Below, piece by piece: positions 11,096-22,031 of a DNA stretch of 64,000 bases (positions within the stretch are counted from its first letter, which is position 1; each line of letters starts with the position of its first letter). The notes beneath the pieces are model-generated. The model was not told the DNA's origin, ran no database searches, and was given only the letters and a program-made list of their open reading frames with translations. The translations under genes and the position numbers were made by a program. The DNA is taken from contig OY783191.1 of assembly GCA_963678675.1 (NCBI GenBank), forward strand, positions 11,472,115 through 11,536,114, in the 5' to 3' direction. Source of the stretch: Xiphydria camelus. Lineage: Eukaryota; Arthropoda; Insecta; Hymenoptera; Xiphydriidae.

Positions 11096-12080
11096 ATGGA
11101 TCAAACCAAGGATAATATCCGGACGCTAGTAATGCTATACGAACAATATCCCTGCCTGTATGTGGTTAAGTCGGCGGATTATTATAATCGGACGAAACGC
11201 GACAGGGCGCTTCAATTAATTTGTGATCAATACGAAGAGATCACAAAGTTCCCAGTAACGCTGGAGATGGTGAAAAAGAAAATTAACAATTTGAGGTCGC
11301 AGTATTTAGATCAGATGAATAAAATAAAGAGATCAAGAAGTAGTGGTGCATCAGCCGATAATGTGCATAAACCGTTGTGGTGGCTCTTTGATGAATTGAG
11401 TTTTCTAGACCCTCATGTTGGACAAAGAAAAGGAGAATCCTCGATAACGGTGAGTAAAAATGAATTATTGGAAAATTATAAAAGTATTCCAGACAACACG
11501 CTTGTCAAAAAGAGCTCTCATAAAGAGGCCTTTAATGCATTTGAGATCTTTACAACTTTTTAGAGATCTCTACCTGATATGCATGCTGTTTGGGATTTCA
11601 GCTAGAATCCATTCGATTTGCAGATTTTAAATCATTCTTCAGAAGTTTCAGACAATGAAGAGCTGCAATATCTGGACGTGCAAAATTGTTAGTCACGTAA
11701 TGATGAAAAAGGTATTAAGCAGATATCATATTAATATTTAGCAATTTTATGATATTGTAATGTGTAAATATGAGTTTCTTCACATATAGACAATATTCGT
11801 GGAAATGTGTCATCAACTCCGTCGAGCAGTCGTTCAAATACATCTTCCATCAAGAAAAAGGAGAAGTGACGCATCAAGTAGCAGCACTGATGGAAAAAAA
11901 GATTTCTGGGCAATGGCATCCAACACACTGCAGATGATTCAAAGCGAAGAAGAAGAGGATGGTATACGCCACTGGATCTTATACCTAGAAAGTGAACTAC
12001 GCAAAATAAAAGATCCGAAAAAATTTAAACGACTCCAGAAGCAGATTATCTGTTTAGTCGATGCTGAAGACAGCGAATAA
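11096..12080 (+). pseudogene. MADF-domain (Myb/SANT-like) partner protein of a PIF/Harbinger element
   Basis: The MADF fold spans residues 1-100: an N-terminal LVMLYEQYPCLYVV helix, a YNRTKRDRALQLI helix, VKKKINNLRSQYLDQMNKIK, and the aromatic WWLFDELSFLDPH end. Exon 1 ends at about 11449 before GTGAGT. A second exon after the AG near 11623 continues in frame (ILNHSSEVSDNEELQYLD), and a third after 11790 carries a Ser-rich stretch and the conserved C-terminal block (DFWAMASNTLQMIQ ... LRKIKDPKKFKRLQKQI). The frame shifts in an A-rich run near 11860-11870, so the last part reads only in another frame. In Harbinger elements such a protein binds DNA and helps transposase recruitment. It converges on the transposase at 12589-14078. 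A first ATG upstream of MDQTK was not seen. Confidence 0.72.
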
Positions 12081-12588
12081 GAATAAGAAGTTGCAGAGGT
12101 GTATACAGAGGCATGTCCCTATATATTGTTCTGTTTTTATATATTTTTTATTGTCCTTAGAAACATACATTTATTTAATAATTGTCGATAATAAACATAA
12201 TTTTAGCACAAATTTATAGCGAATTCATAACTGTTTACACCTACATCTACAATAGTTTACAAAATAAACTTCATACTATCAACTTGAGTCGAGAAGTTTG
12301 TGAAGAATTTTGGACTTCATTTGATTTATAAAGGAAGCTTCATTTTGGGTTTGAAAATGAACTCGCATTTGGTGACATAAAAGTGAATTCTCTCATTAAG
12401 CAATAAGAATAAATTTGGGACTATTTTGATGCATGTAGAAGAACTCATTTTAAAATATAAGAATTGAAAAGAAACCCTTTTAGAATTCTCTGTGCTATCT
12501 GGGCAAACTTTAAAACAAATGTACATAACTATTATGTTAATTGCTTTAATGACAACTCAATAACTCAAAGTTAAATCATTGCTTCCTG
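12081..12588. other. AT-rich spacer between convergent Harbinger genes
   Basis: This is the 3' untranslated space of the two convergent genes. I see no TIR, ORF with motifs or RNA gene here. Confidence 0.5.
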
Positions 12589-14078
12589 TCAGTCAACTGC
12601 TCCAACAGTATTAAAATATTGTTTAAAAACATTACGAATATGAATTGCTTCTCTACAGGGTCTAACATTTAAAACTTCTAAATTGCGTAATTGTCCATTA
12701 TCATTCCTCCATTCTGAAGGTACTACGGTTTGATTTTCCAAATTTTCAATAGCTCCATGTAAATAAGCAGCATTTTCCTTACTAAGATAATTATGTAAAA
12801 CACAGCAAGTAAGCCTTATATCCTGAACTGTTTGTACGGGTAAATATATTTTTGTTAAGAGAACTCGAAATCTATTAACTAATATACCGAAAACATTTTC
12901 AACAATTCTTCTACCTCTACTCAGTCTATAGTTAAATATTCGCTCATCGTGACATAAATTTCGTAATGGGTAAGGTTTCATTATATGTTTTCGTAGTGGG
13001 AAAGCAGAATCGGCTAAAACTACGTGAGAAACGGGTTCATTCATATGAGGTAATGGTTTATCTTGTGGCAGATGAAGTGGATTTAGTGGATTATTAAGAA
13101 GTCTTGCAAAGTCACTATCACGAAAAACTCCTCCATCACTTACCCTACCATTAACACCGACGTTTACATATATGAATTGATAATATGCATTGACTAATGC
13201 TAAGAGAACAATGCTCCTAGTACCTTTGTAGTTATAATATATCGATCCTTCATTAACCGGTACTTTGAATTCTACAGTATGTCCCGTGGATAACGCAAGT
13301 ATTTGAATTTCCCTGACATTTGACTTTGGTAGTGCTTGGAACGATGCTGTAGAGTTGGCTTCAGAAGAGTGCGCTGCGTTCTTACGAGCCGTGTTTCGAG
13401 AGCGAAAAGTGTAAAACGTCTGATTACCCGGGAACTGTTAATTCGGGAGATCGAAGCGTCTAACCTCGAAATTAACTGAATTTGTAAATAACGGTAAATA
13501 ATGTGTAGAAGTGATGAGAAATAATCATACAGGTTTCGGAAACATGGCTCGTAAGAACGCAGCGCACTCTTCTGATGCCAACTCTAACTACAGCACCGTT
13601 TCAAGCACTACCAAAGTCAAATGTGGGGGAAATTCAAATACTTACGTTATATATCCACGGGACATACTGTATATGTCGTCCATCCATGACACCTATACAA
13701 TTTTGAACATTCCACATCTGAAGATAATTCATTGAAATTTGTTCCCATTCAGCAGTTGTAGTTGGTGTCTATTAAAAAAATAATTCAATTATTTAGCAAT
13801 GATGTAAATACTTTTGTCTAAAAAGAAGCTGTAACTTTCCTCTTTCCTCTTCACATCTGTTTGTTATGGTGTGTATTTTTCACCTGTAAATAGTCTTTGC
13901 GAAGAACCTCATAAATAATACGACATGTCTCCGGAATTATGCGAGAAATCATACATGCTGGAATCCTTGTCGAGTATTCTAAGCTTCTATAAGCCTCACT
14001 AGTAGTTAAAAATCTGAGAGTGAGCGAAACTCTTTCTCTTGCAGATATACATTCCCTCATCACTGTATCTTGGCGTTG
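12589..14078 (-). pseudogene. PIF/Harbinger DDE transposase (HARBI1-like), interrupted
   Basis: Read on the minus strand, the first exon piece (14078-13884) contains a helix-turn-helix (RECISARERVSLTLRFLT, then IPACMISRIIPETC). A GT-AG intron (about 13883-13776) precedes the next exon, W-E-Q ... WNVQNCIGVMDGRHI, which holds the first catalytic Asp. A 395-bp foldback (13275-13669) then splits the gene. Past it the frame continues through NYKGTRSIVLLALVNAYYQF, a GRVSDGG block, VLADSAFPL and GRRIVENVFGIL (catalytic Glu) to a stop at 12589. One position usually Asp just before the GR motif reads Asn (VNVGVNGR). The 5' end is cut at 14081 by another element. Family certain; inactive. Confidence 0.82.
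13275..13669. mobile_element. CAGTATGTCCCGTGG foldback inserted in the transposase gene
   Basis: The ends CAGTATGTCCCGTGGATA and its complement are mirrored, with TA duplicated at 13273-13274 and 13670-13671. The insertion lies between the codons of DGRHI and EFKVP; taking out the element plus one TA leaves the reading frame uninterrupted, so it landed in coding sequence. The same family occurs at 18712-19112 and 32386-32780. Confidence 0.85.
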
Positions 14079-14441
14079 TACAGGGTCTCCACGTATGTTG
14101 TTGACATAGGACGATATGGCACGTAGCGTTTTGTAGACTGTAGGCTATACGCTATTGGTCGGAGATGCAAAGACGACGAACGATTTGCTCTGTCTATCGC
14201 CGGCAGACGTCAATAGTCACGAGAGAAGTTCCTTAGGGCATAAAAACCTAGCAGACGAGAAAGTATGGCGGGTGACGGGTACGCCGTTATCACCCTTCCT
14301 TCATTACTTCGATTTAACTGAATTTTTACTTTTTATTAACAAGCGCGTCCGAGGATCGAAATAAACGTGAGGGAAATCGTTTCGCGAATGGAAATATTTT
14401 ATTAACTTTGAAAACCACGTTTTATTTCCAAAAAGTACAAT

Positions 14442-14829
14442 GGGCATGTTCACGATTTTTTTTTTTGATCATTAATAATTTTTGTGCTTATTAATTAGAT
14501 GTGTTTTTTTTCTGAGCACTAATTTCTTTTTTTTCAATGTTTAAAGTTTGACTTCGATTTAAACGAAATCCTTAGTGACGTCACTAAAGTCATTGGCAAG
14601 GGGCCAAAAACGGGTTGGTGAATAGTGTAGAATCTGTTGCCCGACTCTGATTGGTCAGTTAAAATGGCGGTGAAAGTGCGACGGTTTAAAACGAATGCCT
14701 TTTTTAACATCTCAAAAATAATGGAAAAACATTTGTTTAATGGCCCATTTTTTACCTACATTACTTTAATACCCTAATCTTCCGATTCATGCACTTTAAA
14801 CATTTGCACAAAAAGTTGTGAACATGCCC
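14442..14829. mobile_element. Nested MITE with GGGCATGTTCAC ends
   Basis: GGGCATGTTCAC at 14442 and GTGAACATGCCC ending 14829 are inverted and flanked by AT on both sides, a 2-bp AT target duplication. The 388-bp interior has T-rich ends and no coding signal. Confidence 0.65.
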
Positions 14830-14910
14830 ATTAGGTTGGCTGGTGGTCGAGGAAGTAAACTTCGGCGCCACCGAGCCAAACACCCTTTTTGACCGCCTGA
14901 TTTGAAATAT

Positions 14911-15047
14911 CGATACCTTGCTTTTAAAACCTCCATTTATAACTTACTGTGTTAAGGTTTAAAATCTGAAAATAGTAAGCTATAAATGGCATTTTTGTCA
15001 AAAATTGCACTTACGAAATTTTCAAAGTAAGGTATCGATGGTATCGA
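14911..15047. repeat. TATCGATACCTT palindrome, copy 1 of 3
   Basis: The arms read ATCGATACCTTGCTTT and its mirror, with CTTACTGTGTTAAGG near the centre and TATAAATGGCATTTTTGTC on the right arm. Related palindromes lie at 45544-45693 and 63184-63340. The left arm here has lost part of the motif present in the other two. Confidence 0.75.
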
Positions 15048-15173
15048 TATATCAATATGGCAGCCTACTTCATAAAGTATAGTAGGCATTGCAGGAGTCA
15101 AGAATGAAAATATAACCTTAATTTATGAATTTATATGTAGTGAAGTGAATTGAAATAAAAAATTTAATATAAA

Positions 15174-15470
15174 ATGGTTTTCTCGTTTGCAGTACCGAGT
15201 TGTAAAAATAAATCAAGGTTCATGGTTCCTTCTGTAAAAAAATCGAAAGATATTCGTCAAAAGTGGCTCGATTTCTTAAAATGTGCACCTCATCATAGAA
15301 AAGGATTATGCAAAGTTCATTTTACTCCTGATGAATTAATAACTTTTAACGGTGATGCAGGTAAAAATGAAAATTATTTAGAGCGTGTTCATAAATTGGC
15401 TGAAAGTACTGTATTCCCATTCCGAAGTATGGGAATGCAGTACTGTCAGCCAATTTCCGAACATTTATGA
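15174..15470 (+). CDS. THAP zinc-finger protein fragment with a lost first cysteine
   Basis: A 98-aa frame starting at the first ATG after the leader. It shows the THAP C2CH pattern: SFAVPSCKNKS, then IRQKWLDFLK, then LCKVHF with a following DELI. In THAP domains the first ligand precedes AVPSC by one or two residues (C-x2-4-C); here that position reads Phe, a one-base change from Cys, so zinc binding is probably broken. The C-terminal third is repeat-derived (the AESTVFPFRSM frame is palindromic). No DDE part remains. In this group THAP binds transposon ends; this product, if made, would be a defective DNA-binding stub. Confidence 0.6.
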   Translation: MVFSFAVPSCKNKSRFMVPSVKKSKDIRQKWLDFLKCAPHHRKGLCKVHFTPDELITFNGDAGKNENYLERVHKLAESTVFPFRSMGMQYCQPISEHL

Positions 15471-15906
15471 TTGAATTAAATATGTATATTTATAGTACAT
15501 ATGGGGATTGTATTTAAATTTTATTTTGTAATTCATTTTTACAATTTTTTTTACCAGTCACATTAGTTACATTAGTGCGCCATTAATAATATATTATAAC
15601 CGTTTAAATTTGCCCGCGGGTCTTTGGCTCGGTGGCGCCATCTGCTTCAGTTTTGCCCAGCCAACCTCATTACTCCGACAAATTCCACTTTATAAAGACG
15701 CGTACCCGTCACCCACCATACTTTCTCGTCTGCTAGGTTCTACGCCCTAGGGAACTTCTCTCGTGACTATTGACGTTTGCCGGCGATAGACAGAGCCAAT
15801 CGTTCGTCGTCTTTGCATCTCCGACCAACAGCGTACAGCCTACAGTCTACAAAACGCTACGTGCCATATCGTCCTATGTCAACAACATACGTGGAGACTC
15901 TGTACC

Positions 15907-16266
15907 AGCCCCCTGCAACTCACACGTATTCCCATTAGATATCTGTGACCACGCTTTGTCGCCAGTCGTACTAATCCGCTACGTAGCGCCCTATCGCTGG
16001 CCCTGTGTTGGCTGCTGCTGGCTGTTGGCTGCGCTGGCTCATATAAAATTCGTTCGAACATTTACTGGACTATTTCTATTACTTCATAAAATTCCTTATC
16101 CCTACATATTTATTACAAAATGGAATAATGCTTCATTGCACTCAAGCCCCTTCATTCACACCTCATTCGCCCGCTTTCAGCCGGGCCTGCCGGACCAGCG
16201 ACACTGCGCCACCACGCGGTTGACAACAACGGTTTGGCCATGCGAAACGCAGAGTTGCAGGGGGCT
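15907..16266. mobile_element. MITE with AGCCCCCTGCAACTC ends
   Basis: A perfect 15-bp TIR, AGCCCCCTGCAACTC at 15907-15921 and its complement at 16252-16266. The 360-bp interior is GC-richer than the neighbourhood, and the long ORF across it is not protein-like. It lies next to the preceding foldback with only four bases between. Confidence 0.65.
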
Positions 16267-16278
16267 GCTCTGTACTTA

Positions 16279-16491
16279 CACCCGGGCTCACGGAATCTGT
16301 CGCTGGTGACTTTTTTTAAATGTTATTTTTAAACGTACTAACCAATGATTAATCAATCCTCGTGCTTTCATTAACGAGAGTAGACGTCACCGTAGCTAAT
16401 GAGGGCATGAGAATTAATTGTTCACTGGTTAGTACGTTTAAAAATAAGGTTTAAAAAAAGTCACCAGCGACAGATTCCGTGAGCACGGGTG
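16279..16491. mobile_element. CACCCGGGCTCACGG MITE, single copy
   Basis: The 213-bp inverted structure with GAATCTGTCGCTGGTGAC near each end is flanked by TA at 16277-16278 and 16492-16493. It is nearly identical to members of the tandem array at 21307-21934 and related to 39243-39453. Confidence 0.82.
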
Positions 16492-16599
16492 TACAACAGC
16501 AGCTGTGATGAGATGGCATCGAATCATTTTTTCGTACTTCATCAATCACAGTAAGTTCTTTGTCCTTCCCGGTATCGTGATTAGTGAAAGAGTTCAAAG

Positions 16600-17870
16600 A
16601 ACGAAGGTTGTCATTTCTTACAATGTGAATAGGAATCCCTTTAAAAATAAATCCGATATTTAGCTAATGATAATAAGATATTTCAAAAGTATTGTGAATT
16701 TTGTATTATAAAACTTACGTGTGGGCACGTCTTTACGAATAGTTAGTTTTTTAACTATCGATGACGTAGAGTCACGTTTGATAGAATTCTTTTTTTTTCG
16801 GTGATTCAAGGTTAGAATTTTTGTAACTGATGTAATCATCAAAAAACTTTCCATAGTTCAATGATTGCGTATCCGATAAATTCATATTTTAATCTATCAC
16901 ACAATCGTCGACAGAAATCGGAACGTCCACTTTCTCTGAAAAAAATACATTTGAAGGTTTATATATATATATTTATTTATTTACTCTTATGTCGTAAATT
17001 ATATCCGATAATTAATTTATACCTGCTTTTTTCAATTCTTGGGGATGTTTGCCTGCTCTCTGTGTTATTTTGAATGGAAATCGCGGTTTTGCGTAGTATT
17101 CTGAGGCATCTAATAAAATAGAACATAACATTATTAAAAGATTGATACATTACAGTGAATTGCTAATTTTTATGTTCAATAATATGTAAATACTTGATTT
17201 ATTACCTGTGGATTCGCTATTATCTTCATTTCTACTGTCAATGAAGCGTTGAGGTTTTCTTCTAATACGTTTTTTAAAATTGTCATCAGATCTGCTTGTA
17301 ATAATGTCCAACGTTTCATCATTTGTTGATATGTCTAAAATTATTAAAAGAATGATACATTACAGTGAATTGCTGAATTTGTATGTTGAATGATATGTAA
17401 ATACTTCATTTAATACCTGTGAATTCGCTATTATCTTCATTTTCACTGTCAATGTAGCGTTGTGGTTTTCTTCTAATACGTTTTTTAAAATTGTCATCAG
17501 ATCTGCTTGTAACAATGTCCAACGTTTCATCATTTGTTGAGATGTCTATCGCCGCTATTTCGACTGCCCTTGCAGTGTTGTAATCATCTGTTAATGATAA
17601 AAAAATCTGGAAAAGATCTATTGGTATATATTAAGGTAGTAAAAATAATTAAATCGTACCATACGGTCCAAGTAATTTTTTATATGGGACAAATGACCAA
17701 TCGTCTTTTGGCTGTATTGCCTTTTTAACGCAATTCGTGGCATTTTCTGATTTCGGAGGCTACGAAATCTTTTTTTCCGTGTCGTGGATCCACGATTTAG
17801 GTACAGTGGACACCAATCGTCACAAAATGCAACGAAGTACATCTGAAACACATATAAATATATAAACAAA
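16600..17870 (-). pseudogene. Multi-exon gene remnant with a duplicated exon, family unknown
   Basis: Read on the minus strand, several open blocks have acceptor and donor signals. One near 17840-17700 begins MYFVAFCDDWC after TTTCAG. Another near 17590-17430 (ARAVEIAAIDISTNDET ... KKRIRRKPQRY) follows CAG and ends before GTATTA. A second copy of that exon lies near 17335-17205. Then come DASEYYAKPRFPFKI (about 17110-17030), EKVDVPISVDDC (about 16940) and a Lys-rich piece (about 16860-16717) ending before GTAAGT. The acidic/basic middle resembles companion proteins of CACTA-like elements (DUF4806 type), but I cannot see the C-terminal domain, so that is a guess. It lies downstream of a CACTA-like transposase on the same strand. 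Confidence 0.4.
17125..17560 (-). repeat. Tandem exon duplication, units of about 215 bp
   Basis: The block from TACATTACAGTGAATTGCT through CATCATTTGTTGATATGTC (about 17145-17335) recurs at about 17355-17555 with roughly a dozen changes. Both units keep the exon, its acceptor side and a GT donor (GTAATA versus GTATTA), so the copy includes intron and exon together. Confidence 0.8.
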
Positions 17871-18329
17871 TTGTTATATTTATGTCTTTATATCAATTAG
17901 AATATATTGCATAGGAAAAACATAAAAAATACAAATATCATTTATGAGTGTTCTTTATTGTACCTCATTTATAGGTGCAATATAGTTATAATTGAGGTTA
18001 GGTGGTCATTACTATTGAATTGATTTTAATATTAGGTTTAGCATATCACTTTCTTATAGTGCAAAATATTTTAGAACAATTTTTTACATAATGAGTAGGG
18101 TAATACCATAATTACTTACTTTATTTTCTCTGTATGCTCTGTAATTTTTCTATTCCTGTCGCGGGAGCAAGCACGTTCACTGGCACATGGAAGATTACTT
18201 GTATAACCTCACTTTTGAGCTCGAAACGCGCGTAATTTAAAAATTGTCAATATTTTTTATAAAGTTTCGGAAATGTACTTTGAAAATTAATTCAAAGATT
18301 ATAATATTTAATAACAATATTAATAATAA

Positions 18330-19982
18330 AAAAAGTATCAATATTCACATTGTACACGAATTAATTAGTGGGAAAAAAGTGTACATTTCGTTTTTATCAG
18401 GCAAGCAAACAGCCTTTAGAATCACTTCACTTGCTTTAAATTGTTTGATTGTGGACCATTTATTTCCAATACAATATTCATAATTTTTTAATCAATTGGA
18501 TAGTTTTCTAAAGATCTTGAGTTCACTAATATTTTTCCATGTAATATAATTTCGTTATTTATCTTGCAATTATTCTCTAGACACAAAATATCAAAGTTTT
18601 TAGTGTAACAATATTTATCAGCGGTCAGACGAGTGGAAAAAGTGCGAATTTTCCATAATTAATGTTATCGTATGATGACACTTTATTTTCATTAGATTTC
18701 TTAGCATTATACAGTATGTCCCGTGGATAACGCAAGTATTTGAATTTCCCTGACATTTGACTTTGGTATTACTTGGAACGGTGCTGTAGTTAGAGTTGGC
18801 TTCAGAAGAGTGCGCTGCGTTCTTATCAGCCGTGTTTTGAGAGCGACAAGTGTAAAACGTCAGATTTTCCGGGAACTATCAATTCGGGAGATCGAAGCGT
18901 CTAACCTCGAAATTAACTGAATTTGTAAAAATAATGGTAAATAATGTGTAGAAGTGATGAGAAATAATCATACAGGTTTTGTGGAAACACGGCTCGTAAG
19001 AACGCGGCACACTCTTCTGAAGCCAACTCTAACTACAGGACCGTTCCAAGCACTACCAAAGTCAAATGTGGGGGAAATTCGAATACTTGCGTTATATCCA
19101 CGGGACATACTGTATAGTGACTCTTCAGGATTTATAAATGCACTGATTTTTTGCAATTTGTTGTAGCCTTGCTGTTCTACAAGACGTTTACGTAATTGCT
19201 GCAAAGGCTTATCTCCTTTTTTTAAAAGCTTTTTGATGCTATTCAAATAGCTTTCAAATGAAAAAGCGCTGTAAGAATCAAGGGGGCCGAATGTCAGTAC
19301 TTCATCAGCTAAATAAATCAAATTGTGAACATTGTACACTACAAAATGATTGCCGTATAGACGCGCTGATTCTTTTACAAAATAATGTAACATCATTTTA
19401 GAACATGAAGTGTTTTAATTGATCAACTAATCCCTTTTCTAGTCCACAATGAAAGTATTGGCCAGGAGATACATCTTGAATGATAGTACGACGTGGCGTT
19501 TCCAGTAACGTTCGAGGATCTTTTGGAAGATTATGCAATTCTTTAATAGATTGAGCATTACTAAGGATGTTTAACAAACTTCTTACTGCTGAATGAGCAA
19601 TATTATTTTCACACGCCCACTGGACTAGATCATCTCGCATGATGGACAAAGGAGCTATATTAAAAATGTTATTAATTTTCAAAACTTCATTATTTTCTGT
19701 TCCTCCATCATCGCTGTTTTCATCACTACTGCCACTGATAGATTCACCGTTATCATGTATTGTCAATAATTCATCACTAATGTCCTCGACTTCCATAAAA
19801 TTATCAGGACATTCACTCAACTCTTCTGTAGTTTTTCTTCACTATTAAAATCACTTTCTTCCCTTTTGAATACACTAGAAGACTCTGATGAGCTATTATT
19901 TAATATACTTATTGCTTTTTTTAAGCGTCGGTTTTTTTGACTTTTTGATAAATCACTGAATGCCTTTCTATAGGACATCTGG
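18330..19982 (-). pseudogene. CACTA-like transposase remnant, internally deleted
   Basis: The minus strand starts MSYRKAFSDLSKSQKNRR near 19980, followed by an acidic stretch. After a frameshift in an A-run near 19845 comes a block (19820-19398) with MRDDLVQWACENNIAHSAV and LPKDPRTLLETPR, typical of the N-terminal half of animal CACTA/EnSpm-like transposase proteins. The next frame (19396-19115) jumps to a C-terminal block: LHYFVKESARLYG, VYNVHNLIYLADEVLTFGPLD and SFESYLNSIKKL. The DDE core is missing, so this is a deletion derivative. After a 401-bp foldback the frame continues (NAKKSNENKV) and decays by frameshifts to about 18330. It encodes no working enzyme. The superfamily name rests on remembered family motifs. 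Confidence 0.6.
18712..19112. mobile_element. CAGTATGTCCCGTGG foldback inserted in the CACTA remnant
   Basis: Same family as 13275-13669, with TA at 18710-18711 and 19113-19114. Reading the host gene without the element and one TA keeps the frame open across the site, so it landed in coding sequence here as well. Confidence 0.85.
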
Positions 19983-20118
19983 ATAAGTCAAATGATTATA
20001 CCTATGTTTAAATGTCAAAAGTAACTGCACAAATACAAATAATTTTAGACAGCTTGGATTGAATTATCGATTTTGGTTAAATATAACTACAATTACAGCT
20101 GTAATTGAAGCGTGCACC

Positions 20119-20180
20119 GGAATAACGATCTGTTACATTTTTGGCTCTTTTGCGATAAAAGTGGAATAATGATCTATGTA
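20119..20180. promoter_or_regulatory. Subterminal repeat motif GGAATAACGATCTATGT (left pair)
   Basis: GGAATAACGATCT at 20119-20131 and GGAATAATGATCTATGTA at 20163-20180 form a direct pair. Further copies lie at 22019-22035 (overlapping the start codon), at 22233-22250 (start of the intron), and inverted at 29447-29463 and 29642-29658. Their placement at both ends suggests transposase-binding sites; this is an inference. Confidence 0.55.
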
Positions 20181-20182
20181 TA

Positions 20183-20992
20183 CCGCATGTCCTATGGCCA
20201 ACCGCGCAGGTGAGCTGCGACCTGAATTCTTGACTTCGGCAGTATTTATGGTACAGTTAGAGTGGACTTCAGACGAGTGCGCTGCATAAGAACGAAAAGT
20301 GTCGACTGCTCTTCTAATAGCTGTCAATTCGGGAGATCGAAGCGTTTCGTGTAACCTCAAAATCGTAAAGTTTTGAATTAGTAGTGAATAATTTGTAGAA
20401 GTGATGAGAAATAATCATAAATAATCTTCCGAATTGACACCTTAGGTATCGCTCACGCCACTTCGTAAAACTACTTCCTAGACACGCGCGGTGCTAGCGC
20501 GGAAATACTTTCTGAAACAAATAGGCATGAGGCGTGTAATTCGGTTGGACATCGAAAAAACCCGAATGATTGTTAACTCTCACTTCTGAACATTACTTAC
20601 CATTTATTCAAAGATTCACGATTTCGAGCTTATACTTCGATCTCCCGAATTGATAGCCATCAGGAGATCAGACGTTTCACACTTTTCGTAAGAACGCAGC
20701 GTAAGAGCGAAAAGCGTCGTCTGATTTCCCGATGGCTGTCAATTCGGAAGATTATTTATGATTATTTCTCATCACTTCTACAAATTATTCACTACTCATT
20801 CAAATCTTTACGATTTTGAGGTTACATGAAACGCTTCGATCTCCCGAATTGACAGCTATTAGAAGAGCAGTCGACACTTTTCGTTCTTATGCAGCGCACT
20901 CCTCTGAAGCCCACTCTAACTGTACCATAAATACTGCCGAAGTCAAGAGTTCAGGTCGCAGCTCACCTGCGCGGTTGGCCATAGGACATGCG
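20183..20992. mobile_element. Foldback element CGCATGTCCTATGG
   Basis: Arms of about 240 bp (20183-20430 and 20745-20992) are reverse complements, ending CGCATGTCCTATGGCC and its mirror, with TA outside. The interior shares the AATTCGGGAGATCGAAGCG block with the CAGTATGTCCC family, so it is a distant member. The ORFs over the arms mirror each other and are not genes. Confidence 0.8.
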
Positions 20993-20998
20993 TATGTA

Positions 20999-21304
20999 CC
21001 GTATGTCCGCGATCATTTGAACCATAGGAAAATTGCGAGTTTTGCATGAGCACCCCTTTGGGTTTCCTCGTCTAATAGAATCACCGGAGAAGCGTGAATG
21101 CGCATGCGTAGTCATCCGCGAGTGATCGATAACCGATCGAGTTATTTCGATAACCGATTTGAACTTGCTGACACGCCATACTCGCGGATGACTACGCATG
21201 CGCATTCACGCTTCTCCGGTGATTCTATTGGACGAGGAGACCCAAAGAGGTGCTCATGCAAAACTCGCAATTTTCCTATGGTTCAAATGATCGCGGACAT
21301 ACGG
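20999..21304. mobile_element. CCGTATGTCCGCG palindromic MITE, copy 2
   Basis: A 306-bp palindrome with TA at 20997-20998 and 21305-21306. The right TA is shared with the next element. Internally slightly shorter than copies 1 and 4 near the centre. Confidence 0.85.
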
Positions 21305-21306
21305 TA

Positions 21307-21934
21307 CACCCGGGGACACGGCATCTGTCGCTGGTGACTTTTTTAAACGTACTAACCAATAATTAATAATCCTCATGCTTTCATTAACAAGAGTAGACGC
21401 CACCGTAGCTAATGAGCGTATGAGAATTAATTATTCATTGGTTAGTACGTTTAAAAATAACGTTTAAAAAAAGTCACCAGCGACAGATGCCGTGTCCCTG
21501 GGTGTACACCCGTGCTCACGAAATCTGTCGCTGGTGACTTTTTTTAAACCTTATTTTTAAACGTACTAACCAGTGAACAATTAATTCTCATGCCCTCATT
21601 AGCTACGGTGACGTCTACTCTCGTTAATGAAAGCACGAGGATTGATTAATCATTGGTTAGTACGTTTAAAAATAACATTTAAAAAAAGTCACCAGCGACA
21701 GATTCCGTGAGCCCGGGTGTACACCCGTGCTCACGGAATCTGTCGCTGGTGACTTTTTTTAAACCTTATTTTTAAACGTACTAACCAGTGAACAATTAAT
21801 TCTCATGCCCTCATTAGCTACGGTGACGTCTACTCTCGTTAATGAAAGCACGAGGATTGATTAATCATTGGTTAGTACGTTTAAAAATAACATTTAAAAA
21901 AAGTCACCAGCGACAGATTCCGTGAGCACGGGTG
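21307..21934. mobile_element. Array of three abutting CACCCGGG-type MITEs
   Basis: Units 21307-21504, 21507-21719 and 21722-21934 are separated by nothing but a single TA (21505-21506, 21720-21721), and a TA closes the right side (21935-21936). Units 2 and 3 look nearly identical; unit 1 is shorter and differs at the ends. Each is a hairpin with CTGTCGCTGGTGAC near its tips. Confidence 0.85.
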
Positions 21935-22031
21935 TACATTTGAAATCCGTTGCAAAGTCTACTTTTGTAATATCTCGCTAGATGGCGGTGCTATTATCAT
22001 CTGAAATTTGATCGTTATGGAACAATGATCT

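Larger units (their letters stand above)
14833..15667 (+). mobile_element. Nested element with AGGTTGGCTGG ends carrying a THAP gene
   Basis: AGGTTGGCTGG at 14833 mirrors the right end CCCAGCCAACCT at about 15656-15667, and the subterminal motif GGCGCCACCGAGCCAAA is mirrored by TTTGGCTCGGTGGCGCC. It holds a palindromic sub-repeat (14911-15047) and a single THAP-type ORF, so it is probably a deletion derivative of a THAP transposon. Part of the same family lies at 45544-45738. Confidence 0.62.
14081..15902. mobile_element. Foldback element CAGGGTCTCCACG, carrying nested elements
   Basis: TIR CAGGGTCTCCACGTATG at 14081 and its mirror ending at 15902 are flanked by TA (14079-14080 and 15903-15904). 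The arms (to about 14290 and from about 15690) match those of the 8.7-10.1 kb element. It truncates the 5' end of the Harbinger transposase. Two further elements sit inside it (14442-14829 and 14833-15667). Confidence 0.75.

Noticed and set aside
15770..16309. 179-aa frame
   Set aside because: It runs across the ends of three different mobile elements and has no protein-like composition.
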